Shown here piece after piece: positions 1 to 8,191 of a stretch of DNA of 64,000 nucleotides. This stretch comes from Pseudoalteromonas aurantia 208 (GTDB lineage: Bacteria; Pseudomonadota; Gammaproteobacteria; Enterobacterales; Alteromonadaceae). A model generated the notes under the pieces. That model saw only the letters and a list, made by a program, of their open reading frames with translations, was not told the origin of the DNA and did not search any database. Position 1 is the first letter of the stretch. Each line of letters begins with the position of its first letter. The translations under genes and the position numbers were made by a program. The stretch covers positions 868,001-932,000 of the forward strand of contig NZ_AQGV01000012.1 in assembly GCF_014858725.1 (NCBI RefSeq), read 5' to 3'.

Positions 1-579
1 GAACGGGATAGAATATGCGTTTTTAGCTGCAACTACAGGGCTGTTTGATACGGTGACTTGCTTCGCTTCTTTGTTAAATGTCCAAGCAAAATGACGCATT
101 AAATCATGCCCAATAACGCCATCAAAAATTAGCTCATCCTCACGTTGAAAATACTGAGTCTTGCTTGGTTTGATAAATGCTCCTTGAAAACCCTGAACTT
201 CGATATCGGCAAACCTTAAAGATCGCATAGTCGTTTGATAACTTTTGCTATCTTCTTGGTCACCCCAGCCGCTTAATTCTAAATCGTAGCCTCTTGGTAA
301 GTTCAAACTGCGAACTTTTGGCGTATCAAACAGCACTGTAAATGAAGCGCCTGTGTCTACCATAAACTTGAAATTATCAACGCCATTGATACTGCCGTAA
401 ACATACGTTTTTTCGCCAATATAATCAGTTTTGATATCAATCTGGCTCAATTGTGCGTGCCAGGTTGGCACTACATCATCATTTGCGCGGCGTAACTTTA
501 AAATGTTGATCACACTGCAGCCATTGAGTGAAATAAATAGTAAAGTTATTATGACCAGTCTTTGATAATTGGTTATCAC
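1..579 (-). CDS. Aspartic protease-like lipoprotein, partial (C-terminal end outside window)
   Basis: The minus strand reads open from a GTG at 579 to the window edge (193 codons, no stop), so the C-terminus is missing. An AGGGG ribosome-binding site lies about 8 bases before the GTG. The N-terminus is a hydrophobic lipoprotein signal with lipobox SLNGC (Cys about 21). Around residues 72-79 is FMVDTGAS, the catalytic D-T-G-A motif of retropepsin-like or clan AA aspartic proteases; near residue 150 is a DGVIGHDLM motif matching the second conserved hydrophobic-Gly segment of that fold. Single-domain bacterial relatives probably act as homodimers. A periplasmic, membrane-anchored protease is inferred; the substrate is unknown. 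Confidence 0.75.
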   Translation of the reverse strand, partial: MITNYQRLVIITLLFISLNGCSVINILKLRRANDDVVPTWHAQLSQIDIKTDYIGEKTYVYGSINGVDNFKFMVDTGASFTVLFDTPKVRSLNLPRGYDLELSGWGDQEDSKSYQTTMRSLRFADIEVQGFQGAFIKPSKTQYFQREDELIFDGVIGHDLMRHFAWTFNKEAKQVTVSNSPVVAAKNAYSIPF

Positions 580-775
580 ATTTATACCCCTAGAATACGT
601 CGAGCACACAATGTTAGGGAGTAAGGTGTGAAGAGAATGTGAAAGCATGGAAGAGCAGCATTTCAAAGGTATACTCTCTCTAATGCTCCAGCGCTGCGAT
701 TACCGTGGTTGACCAATAGGTGATAGACTTTGAATGTATGTTTAAGGAGGGAGTATTGAAGTGATTGTGATTGAC
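580..775. other. Intergenic, nothing recognised
   Basis: I see no coding frame longer than about 21 codons and no RNA gene between the start of the protease gene and the terminator of its neighbour. The promoter of the protease gene should lie at the left end, but I could not place it convincingly. Confidence 0.4.
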
Positions 776-804
776 AAAAAAGATCCGCAAAATGTCAGCG
801 GATC
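776..804 (-). terminator. Rho-independent terminator of the small secreted protein gene
   Basis: Read on the minus strand, a 7-bp stem (GATCCGC with GCGGATC, 9-nt loop) is followed directly by a run of six T. It sits about 50 bases after the stop of the gene at 857-1312. Confidence 0.75.
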
Positions 805-856
805 AACTTTTTATAACGATTGAAATCGTTGCGCGAATACGTTATTTATTTCTTGC

Positions 857-1312
857 TTAGTACGCTGGCTCACATACACGAACACGACGAGTTTCAGTTT
901 TTACTGTATGGGTATCAACATCGCCTGTTACATTCTTACCTTCACGCCACCAATACTCGCACTGTTCACCGTTTACTGGGTAATAGCTTTCCCATGTATG
1001 TGACATCCACCGCGTTCCGCAGCTAGGCATGCTTCCTTCTTGCGTAAATGTTCTTTTTATTCTTAAGTCTTTCTCTAAAGACACTTTACGCCAGTACTTA
1101 GTCGGGCAATTACGGCTTGGGTTACTATTAAAGTGAAAGTACGGTAAACCATAATACTCAAAAGCAACTTCGTACTCACATTCAACCGTATGTACTTGTA
1201 CTTGCTGGTTTTCGTACCAACAGATCTCGGGTGCGCGATCTTTTGGTGCAGCTAAAGCGCCGGTTGAAAGTAGGGCTGTAGCAAGACTCATTGCGAGTGT
1301 GTTTTTTAACAT
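857..1312 (-). CDS. Small secreted protein, family not recognised
   Basis: About 151 residues. I prefer the ATG at 1312 over the one at 1318 because a GGA ribosome-binding core lies 6 bases before it but touches the upstream ATG. Residues 1-21 form a clear Sec signal peptide ending ALA-AP. The mature part is rich in Tyr, Trp and Glu and carries several Cys (in contexts EICWYE, VECEYE, RNCPTKYW, MPSCGTRW, EQCEYWW and RVCEPAY), which suggests disulfides outside the cytoplasm. It is monocistronic, with its own terminator at 776-804. I do not recognise the family and assign no function. Confidence 0.65.
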   Translation of the reverse strand: MLKNTLAMSLATALLSTGALAAPKDRAPEICWYENQQVQVHTVECEYEVAFEYYGLPYFHFNSNPSRNCPTKYWRKVSLEKDLRIKRTFTQEGSMPSCGTRWMSHTWESYYPVNGEQCEYWWREGKNVTGDVDTHTVKTETRRVRVCEPAY

Positions 1313-1753
1313 GATCATTCCTTTTTTTATTTAAGTTAATTGAACAAAAATAATACTAAAGGGTCTTTGTGTTATTAATATTTTATAAATAATACAGCTG
1401 TGTTACGTCGCTCTTTCAGAGGCGTCAAAGCAATGGATAGGATATGCCCACAGCACAAACCTTGGCTATCAAATATAGGAAACTGCAGGCTTACATAGGT
1501 TGTATTATCATCCGGTGATTATCGGAATTGAAAAGCCTTCACAATAAGATTGCATGGCTTGGGAACCATGGAGAAGCGCCAGTATCAGATACGTTAACGT
1601 GGAATTACAGAATAATTATCAGAAATAAATAAGGCAGTTACACCTAATTTTAATGAGGTAATATCTGTCTTTTTCAACTTGTTTTGATAGTGATAGTTGC
1701 CAAGCAGTTTCTATGATTATTGAATCAAATTAAGAGTGTTTTACATAAGAGAG
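1313..1753. other. Gene-free interval of about 440 bases
   Basis: No intact open frame of useful length is present on either strand. The right half is AT-rich. The left-middle part carries the PAS-like remnant listed separately. No RNA gene or mobile element ends were seen. Confidence 0.5.
1381..1518 (-). pseudogene. Possible remnant of a PAS/PAC sensor domain (frameshifted)
   Basis: On the minus strand one frame reads SPDDNTTYVSLQFPIFDSQG, the next frame continues as KVCAVGISY, and the first frame resumes as TPLKERR. Spliced together this follows the C-terminal PAS/PAC consensus (hydrophobic-FPLFD-x-x-G-x-hydrophobic-x-VxGIS-x-DIT-x-x-K-x-R) seen in sensor kinases and diguanylate cyclases. 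At least two frame changes and the absence of any flanking open frame argue for a decayed fragment rather than a gene. The assignment rests on pattern resemblance only. Confidence 0.3.
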
Positions 1754-1830
1754 TGGTACAACCGAGTGGATTCGAACCACCGACCCCTACCATGTCAAGG
1801 TAGTGCTCTAACCAACTGAGCTACGGTTGT
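1754..1830 (-). tRNA. tRNA-Val (anticodon GAC)
   Basis: A full cloverleaf is readable on the minus strand. Acceptor ACAACCG pairs with CGGTTGT, the anticodon loop is TTGACAT with a CTACC/GGTAG stem, the T arm contains TTCGAAT, the discriminator is A and the CCA is encoded. It is the downstream copy of a pair and differs from the upstream copy mainly in compensating acceptor and anticodon-stem bases. Confidence 0.96.
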
Positions 1831-1857
1831 ATTATACATATTCTCTTTAGAAAGAGT

Positions 1858-1934
1858 TGGTACGACCGAGTGGATTCGAACCACCGACCCCCACCATGTC
1901 AAGGTGGTGCTCTAACCAACTGAGCTACGGTCGT
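1858..1934 (-). tRNA. tRNA-Val (anticodon GAC)
   Basis: Acceptor ACGACCG pairs with CGGTCGT, the anticodon stem is CCACC/GGTGG around loop TTGACAT, the T loop is TTCGAAT and CCA is encoded. It lies 27 bases upstream of the second valine tRNA, so both are probably cut from one transcript started at the promoter near 1980-2008. Confidence 0.96.
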
Positions 1935-1979
1935 ACTATAGTGTTGTTATGTAATGAATATTACGTTGCAACGGCGGCT

Positions 1980-2008
1980 AATATATAGCGACTCAGCGTT
2001 TTGATCAA
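1980..2008 (-). promoter_or_regulatory. Sigma70 promoter of the tRNA-Val pair
   Basis: On the minus strand TTGATC (2003-2008) and TATATT (1980-1985) are separated by exactly 17 bases. They are followed by a GC-rich discriminator (AGCCGCCG), the usual mark of stringently controlled stable-RNA promoters. Confidence 0.7.
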
Positions 2009-2048
2009 GCGAGTTTTCCATATTTTTGTTTGTTTGCACTTTTTTTAT

Positions 2049-3059
2049 TCATTGAGGACGAATTTTGCACGTTTTGTAGAAAGTTTGCCACCATTTGACG
2101 TGTGATATTGCACTCGATTTTAACTGTGTAAGTAAAGACTGTGGGTCATTTTCATCAACCCATTGCACTAACTCAGGGTGATTCTGCCATAGCGCGGCCA
2201 AAAAAGGCGATACTTTTTGAAGCATACTTGTCAGTTGGGCTTGATAGCCCTGTAATTGACCTAAATAATATTTTGAAAAAATATTATTTAGGATGTGCGC
2301 TTTTTGTTTGTTTTTTCCGGACGGGCAAACTGTGTTCTCTATATCTACTGTGTGTAACCAGGCAGAGGTAGCCTGGTTCAATAAAACTTGTTGCCGCGCT
2401 GAAGTAATAACGCGCTGAACAAATGCATTTTTATGAAGTTTTTTAAGTACTGTCGTAATTTCAGTTGCCTCTAGGTTTTCTATTTTATCTTTTTGACTAA
2501 GCAGCTGTTTGAGTTGCACAAGTTGCGCGAGCGCTTCCAGTGTTTGGTTTTGTAATTCTGAGTGTCTATCGAAGGATACCTCAGTTGCAGCTAAATGGGT
2601 AAACTGCTTGAGCTCTCGTTCTGAAAAAAGCATGTGCTCGAAAAATAGGTTAAGTTGCTGTTGTTTTTCTCTTCGGGCTTCAAGTAGCTTATCCTTAATT
2701 AATGGGTTGTTTGTTTGCCCGCTATTTATACATTCATTGGCTTGTTGTACAAACTGAATACTGTATTTAAGCGCTTCACTTGGCAGTTGTACTTTACCTA
2801 ATTGATTGTTTCTTTTTGCAATAGTTTGGCTGAGCCGACAATGGTTAATATTGGCCAGTTCAATAATAGAAATGCTTAGTGTTGATGTGGGTCTAGTTAC
2901 GTTTGGATGATGTAATGACCGAGAGTCCGGTATGTCTGGCGTTGTGCTATTGAGTGCAGTGCTAAGTCTGTTTTGATACTCATGATAAATCTCACTGGGC
3001 TGGGGTGAGCAGCCAGTGAGAGTAAATATGCTTAAGCTAATCAGTGCTAATTTTAACAA
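2049..3059 (-). CDS. DUF3080 family lipoprotein
   Basis: 336 residues starting at a TTG with a strong AAGGAG six bases upstream. A lipoprotein signal ends in LTGC (Cys about 17), so the product should be an acylated envelope protein. The mature part is mostly helical, with many Gln- and Leu-rich segments, and matches my memory of the DUF3080 family of Vibrio and Alteromonadales lipoproteins, whose function is unknown. It overlaps the end of norM by 23 bases, so the two are likely co-transcribed and translationally coupled, although nothing in the sequence links their functions. Confidence 0.8.
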   Translation of the reverse strand: MLKLALISLSIFTLTGCSPQPSEIYHEYQNRLSTALNSTTPDIPDSRSLHHPNVTRPTSTLSISIIELANINHCRLSQTIAKRNNQLGKVQLPSEALKYSIQFVQQANECINSGQTNNPLIKDKLLEARREKQQQLNLFFEHMLFSERELKQFTHLAATEVSFDRHSELQNQTLEALAQLVQLKQLLSQKDKIENLEATEITTVLKKLHKNAFVQRVITSARQQVLLNQATSAWLHTVDIENTVCPSGKNKQKAHILNNIFSKYYLGQLQGYQAQLTSMLQKVSPFLAALWQNHPELVQWVDENDPQSLLTQLKSSAISHVKWWQTFYKTCKIRPQ

Positions 3060-4386
3060 GTCGACTCCTTACACTCAATAAGAGTAAAACTGCGGCAATA
3101 CTTAAACCAACAATGATACCTATCCAGAATCCTCTGGGGCCCATCGCGGTAACTAAAAGGTCTGTTTTAGTTAATACGTAACCGAGTGTAAAACCGATAA
3201 CCCAATATGATAAAAATGTGATCGCGGCAATGGGCTGGGTATGCTTTAAACCTCGTAATACACCATTTGCTGCAACTTGCAAAGCATCAGGTAACTGATA
3301 GATGCAAGCTAAAATAATGATGCTGGAAGCAAGTAATGCAACATTCTCGTCTTTTGTGTACAGAATGACAATGGCATCTCTGGCTATGAAAGTAATAAAG
3401 GCAACAAAGAACGCAATCATTACCGCCAGTAATAAGCTGGTGTTGATGGCTGATTTAAGCTGAGTATGGGCTTGTTGGCCTGATAGATTACCAATTCGAA
3501 TAGCTATGGCCATTGATAGGCTCAATGGCATCATAAATAATATAACACTGACACTTGCAGCAATTTGATGGCCAGACACCGCAGTAGCACCTAAATCAGC
3601 AATAAACAGGGGGATGCATGCAAATAACGTCACCTCAAAAAAAGTAGCTAAACAAATAGGTAAACCAAGCTTGGTTATGTAACTCAGAGTTTTAATTTTA
3701 GGGGGGTCAAATCGATGGAGTAGCCATTTTCCTTTGAGCTTTTTACTGTTGAAACTATATATGAATTGAGCCAAGGCCATCACCCAAAATACTAAGGCTG
3801 TGGCGAGACCACATCCAGCACTTCCAAGTGCTGGCATTCCTAACTTGCCATAAATGAAGACATAGTTAGCCACGACATTTATGCATAAGCCAACAATGCT
3901 AATGTAAAAAGCAGGTTTCGTCAGGCCAACTCCTTCTGTGACATTCCTATAAACAGAAAATAGTAAAAACCCCAAAATGCCCCATTTTACAAAGTCGATG
4001 TAACTTTGTGCTAATGTGGTGATCTCCGTGGTTGTACCTAAATTGTCGAATACCAATGGCGTAAAGTTGGCCAATATAAAGCCAAATGTGGAAAGAATTA
4101 AGCACAAGTATATGCTTTGTTGGAAGTAGTGTTTAATGCCTTTTTGATCTTTGGCACCAAAGCAGTGTGCAACAATACTTGTTAAAGCCAGTAGAATACC
4201 TTGTAAAGAAAATACTAATGGATTCCAAATACCTGTCGCGATTGACAGTGCAGCTAAATCATTAGTGCTCACTTGACCTGCCATTATTGTGTCAACAACC
4301 GACATTAATACCAGCATTATCTGAGCTAAAAAAACAGGGGTGGCGAGCTGGAGTAAGCGTTTAGCTTCCCAATAACTGAACTTCAT
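3037..4386 (-). CDS. norM: MATE family multidrug efflux pump NorM
   Basis: About 449 residues from the ATG that begins MKFSYWEAKRLL; the open frame runs 9 codons further upstream, but this start fits the family. Twelve hydrophobic segments form two MatE repeats. The N-terminal repeat contains LATPVFLAQIML and VDTIMAGQVSTNDLAALSIA, and GLTKPAFYISIVGLCINVVANYVFIYG follows the NorM pattern closely. Family members export cationic drugs and dyes across the inner membrane in exchange for Na+ or H+. It lies divergent from riboflavin synthase, a neighbourhood I recall from other gammaproteobacteria. The ribosome-binding site is weak. Confidence 0.9.
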   Translation of the reverse strand: MKFSYWEAKRLLQLATPVFLAQIMLVLMSVVDTIMAGQVSTNDLAALSIATGIWNPLVFSLQGILLALTSIVAHCFGAKDQKGIKHYFQQSIYLCLILSTFGFILANFTPLVFDNLGTTTEITTLAQSYIDFVKWGILGFLLFSVYRNVTEGVGLTKPAFYISIVGLCINVVANYVFIYGKLGMPALGSAGCGLATALVFWVMALAQFIYSFNSKKLKGKWLLHRFDPPKIKTLSYITKLGLPICLATFFEVTLFACIPLFIADLGATAVSGHQIAASVSVILFMMPLSLSMAIAIRIGNLSGQQAHTQLKSAINTSLLLAVMIAFFVAFITFIARDAIVILYTKDENVALLASSIIILACIYQLPDALQVAANGVLRGLKHTQPIAAITFLSYWVIGFTLGYVLTKTDLLVTAMGPRGFWIGIIVGLSIAAVLLLLSVRSRLVKISTD

Positions 4387-4767
4387 AATGATACTGCATT
4401 CACAAAAATACAATATTAGCGTTAGAAAGCATGAAAAAGCCAGACAATTAGATGAAATGACTTAGAATTTTTAGATGTTCAGGGTGTAGATTTGTTTAAT
4501 TTTATGGTGTCTGCCGACTAAATAGAACGGAGTGGAAAAACGGGTAATTGCTGTTTAAGAAGAACTTAAAGTCCGCCGGTTAGGCTTTGTGGCTTGTTAT
4601 ACGTTGTTTTTGGTGTGGTAATCATTTTATATACGACCGTTTCGTTTAAACTCGACTTCGGCATGCTGCCATGTAATCTTGAAATATAAACATGCCCTTA
4701 AGATGCCTTTAGCCAATTGCCACAATAAGGTATCATTACTTTCTTAAACGTCTCGCTAAGGTATTCT
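4387..4767. other. norM-ribE divergent intergenic region
   Basis: The region must hold both divergent promoters. I looked for an FMN riboswitch in front of riboflavin synthase and found none of its conserved core. No coding frame is present and no promoter is strong enough to call. Confidence 0.45.
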
Positions 4768-5406
4768 ATGTTTACAGGTATTGTACAAACTCAAGCTACG
4801 GTTATTTCGTGTAATAAATCAGGGGGGGTTTTGAGGCTGGTATTATCAGTCTCCAGTAATTACCTTAATCACTTAGATATTGGAGCGAGTATCGCGATTA
4901 ATGGCTGTTGCTTAACGGTTGTACGTTATGAGGTTAGCCCTCAAGATGTGGTAGGGCAGGTCTATTTTGACGTAATAGATGAGTCACTGAAACTGACGAA
5001 TTTAGGGTTTTTACAGCGAGGCTTAAAAGTAAATTTTGAGCGTTCATTGACCTTTGGTACTGAGCTCGGTGGTCATATTGTATCTGGTCATATCCATTGT
5101 ATGGCAAAGATAAAAGCCATTGTGAAAGATCATGATAATTATCGAGTGCAATTGAGTCTCCCAAACGAGTGGCTTAAATTTGTATTATATAAGGGCTTTA
5201 TAACCATTAATGGTGCGAGCTTGACGGTAGGTGAAGTGAATGCCACTGGCTTTTGGCTGCATTTAATTCCGGAGACATTGAGCATTACTAATTTGGGGCG
5301 TGCAGTTGAAGGTGACTTCTTGAATATAGAAGTCGACCAACAAACTTATACGATTGTTAATACAGTAGAAAATTATTTACGTAAAAGCACACAAATTGCG
5401 CAGTAG
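4768..5406 (+). CDS. ribE: Riboflavin synthase, alpha chain
   Basis: 212 residues. The enzyme converts two 6,7-dimethyl-8-ribityllumazine molecules into riboflavin plus a pyrimidinedione, the last step of vitamin B2 synthesis. The invariant N-terminus MFTGIVQ is present, and the protein is a tandem of two lumazine-binding domains (roughly 1-97 and 98-200) with SIAINGCCLTV in the first and ITINGASLTVGEV in the second. GGHIVSGHI and HLIPETLSITNLG are also family hallmarks. Length matches the E. coli enzyme. The gene stands alone, without ribB, ribH or ribD alongside; in E. coli it is named ribC or ribE. Confidence 0.95.
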   Translation: MFTGIVQTQATVISCNKSGGVLRLVLSVSSNYLNHLDIGASIAINGCCLTVVRYEVSPQDVVGQVYFDVIDESLKLTNLGFLQRGLKVNFERSLTFGTELGGHIVSGHIHCMAKIKAIVKDHDNYRVQLSLPNEWLKFVLYKGFITINGASLTVGEVNATGFWLHLIPETLSITNLGRAVEGDFLNIEVDQQTYTIVNTVENYLRKSTQIAQ

Positions 5407-5432
5407 AGCCGCAGTATTCCTTCTGCCTCATA

Positions 5433-5636
5433 TTAGAATATTTGTTCATCATCACTATCAACATGTAATTCAAGTTTATTAAAAGCTCGATCAATATGCA
5501 TATTTAAATGGATCGGGTTGCAACAAGCTGCACAGTCTTCATAAAAATCTTGATCACCTTCACTGGTATCAAGGCTAACAAAGATATGATGGCCGCAATG
5601 TGGGCAACTAATACGTTGGTCATAAACAGTTTTCAT
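5433..5636 (-). CDS. CPXCG-motif cysteine-rich small protein
   Basis: 67 residues from the ATG at 5636. I reject the ATG four codons upstream because the sequence between the two is itself a GGAGAG ribosome-binding site at correct spacing for the inner one. CPHC at residues 11-14 and CAACC at 35-39 form a zinc ribbon, followed by an acidic C-terminus. This is the CPXCG-type Cys-rich family of short proteobacterial proteins, with no known function. It is convergent with ribE. Confidence 0.8.
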   Translation of the reverse strand: MKTVYDQRISCPHCGHHIFVSLDTSEGDQDFYEDCAACCNPIHLNMHIDRAFNKLELHVDSDDEQIF

Positions 5637-5721
5637 TTGGCTCTCCATTAGGTCTTATTAACCTAATTATTGCGCTAATTTAAATATAGCAGCTAATGCC
5701 AATATGACAGCTTTATTGCTG

Positions 5722-6576
5722 TTATTTTAATATGTCGTGGATGTGCTGTTTAGCTTGATGCAGGTAGCTACCGGCAAACAGGTTGGCTTTGAGTAAGATA
5801 GGGTATAATTGATAAATTTCTTTGCGGCGGTTATCGTCAGAAAGTTTGTTTTGAAATGCGTAGTAGCCTTGATAGAACTCATCAGGCAGGGCGGAGCACA
5901 GCTCTGCCATAGCTAAATCTACCTCGCTGTCTCCATAGTAGCACGCTGGATTAAATAAGCAGGGTTTACCATGACTAAATGCAATGTTGTTGTGTGACAG
6001 CTGGCCATGAATGAGAGATGGCGTGATGTGATGAGGCAATAAGGTTTTGATGGTCGCAACAAATTCATCAATATTAACAAGCATGATACCTTTTTCAGCC
6101 AGGAGTTGCAGTTGCCAACCAATTCGATCTTCTGCAAAGAAAGTTTCCCATTTTTTATGCCATTGATTAGGTTGAAGTACTTGTTGAATGTAATTATCTT
6201 GTTCTAAGCCAAACATTTTTTGTTCATGACGCTGATGCATTTTTGCAAGTAACGCACCGCATTCGTGCCAGTTATCCATGCTATCACTGGTATCTAACCA
6301 CTCTAATACGATAAAGCTAAAATCTAAGCTGGTACCTATGGTAATGGGATCACAGATAAGAAAATCACTATCCCGAGTCATAAGTTCGAGTGCGCTGGCT
6401 TCTGATTCAAATCGCTCTAAAGCTGTCAGTCGATCAACTTTCACTAAAAAGGTATGTTTGTCATTTGAAATTCTGTACAGCTTTTCGGCGCTGGGAGACG
6501 TAAGTAGTGCCTTATGCGTAAATTCAAATGATGTATGAAGTGCGTCAGAGATTTGTTGATTAACCATATTCCACAT
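5722..6576 (-). CDS. Fructosamine-kinase-family protein with both catalytic aspartates replaced (probable pseudokinase)
   Basis: 284 residues, full length for the fructosamine/ketosamine-3-kinase (YniA) family. FLVKVDR carries the ATP-binding Lys, and QDNYIQQVLQPNQWHKKWETFF, HGxLxxNN, CYYGDSEVDLAMAEL and KANLFAGSYLHQA follow the family in order. The catalytic loop, normally HGDLWSGN, reads HGQLSHNN, with the Asp codon now CAG. The Mg-binding DPA reads NPA, with an AAT codon. Both changes were checked at the DNA level. Active members phosphorylate protein-bound ketosamines for deglycation. This copy has kept the fold, reading frame and other conserved blocks but probably cannot transfer phosphate, so a binding or regulatory role is inferred. 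Confidence 0.8.
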   Translation of the reverse strand: MWNMVNQQISDALHTSFEFTHKALLTSPSAEKLYRISNDKHTFLVKVDRLTALERFESEASALELMTRDSDFLICDPITIGTSLDFSFIVLEWLDTSDSMDNWHECGALLAKMHQRHEQKMFGLEQDNYIQQVLQPNQWHKKWETFFAEDRIGWQLQLLAEKGIMLVNIDEFVATIKTLLPHHITPSLIHGQLSHNNIAFSHGKPCLFNPACYYGDSEVDLAMAELCSALPDEFYQGYYAFQNKLSDDNRRKEIYQLYPILLKANLFAGSYLHQAKQHIHDILK

Positions 6577-6797
6577 TTGAGATATTACCTGAAAACGACA
6601 ACTGGTTAACTCAAACTATGGTTGAAAACGAAAAGAACTCAAATGAATAGAGCACTTTTTTCATAACTACCACCAATTAGGGAATCAACTTACACGATAA
6701 TGGGTCAATAACTGCAAAAAACTAAAAATAAGATGAGGCGTATATTTTTTTTTGACAAATGTATAGAATGCCGCGGTAATAAATATAAGGTGCACAA

Positions 6798-7496
6798 ATG
6801 AATAAAAGCTTAATAACAAATATCGTTACGGCAATATGTGTTGCTCTCGGATACCTTACTGGCCACTCAATCGTGTTTACTATCGGTATTTTTGCGCTTT
6901 CAGGGGCTGTTACCAACTTACTTGCTATTCATATGCTATTTGAAAAAGTGCCTTTGCTTTATGGATCTGGCGTTATAACGTTGAAGTTTAAAGAATTTAA
7001 ACAGTCAATTAGACGTTTGATCCTCGAAGAGTTTTTTGATAAAGAGAAAGTATCCAATGTTTTGCAGAATCAACAGGATAATATTGATCTTGAGCCAGTT
7101 ATTAAGAAGGTCGATTTGGACCCTGCTTTTGACACCTTAATAACTGTAATTGAGTCGTCTCAGTTTGGTCCAATGCTCACGATGTTTGGGGGAAGTGAAG
7201 CGCTACAGCCAATGCGCAGTACATTTGTTGAAAAAATGAAAGAAACATTGGTAGAAATAACGGAAGAACCGCAATTTAAATCGTTACTTGTCACTGAATT
7301 ACTGGGCGGAAATACGACATCAGTACACGATACTATTGAACAAGCAGTCGATGAGCGTTTAGATGAGCTGACACCCACAATGGTAAAAGACATTATTCAA
7401 AATATGATTAAAACGCACTTAGGGTGGTTGGTCGTATGGGGTGGTGTTTTTGGTGGGCTATTTGGTTTAGTTGCGGCAATCATTAATATCTCTTAG
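6798..7496 (+). CDS. DUF445 family membrane protein
   Basis: 232 residues with AAGGTG five bases before the ATG. Residues 5-48 form two hydrophobic segments including the conserved GAVTNLLAIHMLFEK. A long hydrophilic helical middle follows, and a final hydrophobic segment (about 208-230, VVWGGVFGGLFGLVAAII) ends the chain. This is the DUF445 layout, an inner-membrane family of unknown role. The middle domain probably lies on one side of the membrane, anchored at both ends. The gene is monocistronic and convergent with the DUF3718 gene. Confidence 0.82.
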   Translation: MNKSLITNIVTAICVALGYLTGHSIVFTIGIFALSGAVTNLLAIHMLFEKVPLLYGSGVITLKFKEFKQSIRRLILEEFFDKEKVSNVLQNQQDNIDLEPVIKKVDLDPAFDTLITVIESSQFGPMLTMFGGSEALQPMRSTFVEKMKETLVEITEEPQFKSLLVTELLGGNTTSVHDTIEQAVDERLDELTPTMVKDIIQNMIKTHLGWLVVWGGVFGGLFGLVAAIINIS

Positions 7497-7512
7497 TTAA
7501 TAAAAAGCAGAA

Positions 7513-7550
7513 AAATTAATGCGTGAAACATCCGTTAAACGCACTAATTT
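7513..7550. terminator. Bidirectional hairpin between convergent genes
   Basis: AAATTAATGCGT pairs with ACGCACTAATTT (11 of 12 pairs, 14-nt loop). The stem lies between two converging stop codons and has an AT-rich base on both sides, so it can end transcripts from either direction. There is no long T run, so termination strength is uncertain. Confidence 0.5.
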
Positions 7551-7565
7551 ATGTTTGTAATCCAT

Positions 7566-7922
7566 CTATTTCGAACCAGATATAACAAGTGTTGTTTGTG
7601 TGTTGTTAATTGATGCTGATAAATCTCTGATATGTGTACTGGTTGTCATGTCAATATTTAGAAAATTAGCTGAGTTTTCTAGGTTGTAAAGTGTCGCAAA
7701 AGTATCAATAGACATGTTGTTACAAGCTAAACGGTTAGTGAGGACCGGGCGGCTAATGTTGTGCTCTCGAATTTCTTTGCGTAACGTTAATTTATGATTT
7801 GATGCAACAGCCATACACAATTGTGTTGCAGGTGTATTGTCAGCGGCAATAAATTCATTTGCTAGAGATGAAGACGATGCCAATAAGATTGCTGCGCTGC
7901 TTAGTACTGTTATTACATTCAT
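7566..7922 (-). CDS. DUF3718 family small exported protein
   Basis: 118 residues. A signal peptide of about 21 residues ends SLA-NEF. The mature part matches the DUF3718 pattern as I recall it: FIAADNTPATQLCMAVASN, then a conserved Cys in NRLACNNMSIDTFATLYN. The two Cys probably form a disulfide. These short periplasmic proteins are common in Alteromonadales, often in several copies, and have no known function. It is monocistronic, with the next gene divergent. Confidence 0.72.
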   Translation of the reverse strand: MNVITVLSSAAILLASSSSLANEFIAADNTPATQLCMAVASNHKLTLRKEIREHNISRPVLTNRLACNNMSIDTFATLYNLENSANFLNIDMTTSTHIRDLSASINNTQTTLVISGSK

Positions 7923-8191
7923 GGGTGTGCTCCATTTGATTTTGGTCTGTAGACACCACTAAGTATTGCGGGTTTAAAAATGAATGCTGTAAAGCAATTT
8001 CGTCAGAGTGTAACTAAGTGTGTTAGTGTGAATGGTGGCTTGTAAGTGGTTGTTTTTAAGTAGAAAAACTGTTCATTCATTGACAAATTTTTTCATTTTT
8101 TTTTCAAAAAAAAACATGTTTACACTTTGTTATCAGCAATTTTTCTTTACGCTAGCAGTTCTTTAAAATTTAAAACTAATTATGTAAATTT

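Noticed and set aside
3037..3059. Frameshift between norM and the DUF3080 gene
   Set aside because: The overlap is an ordinary coupled stop/start; both proteins are complete, and the second begins with its own signal peptide.
4387..4767. FMN riboswitch in front of riboflavin synthase
   Set aside because: None of the conserved RFN core segments is present in the 380 bases upstream of the gene.
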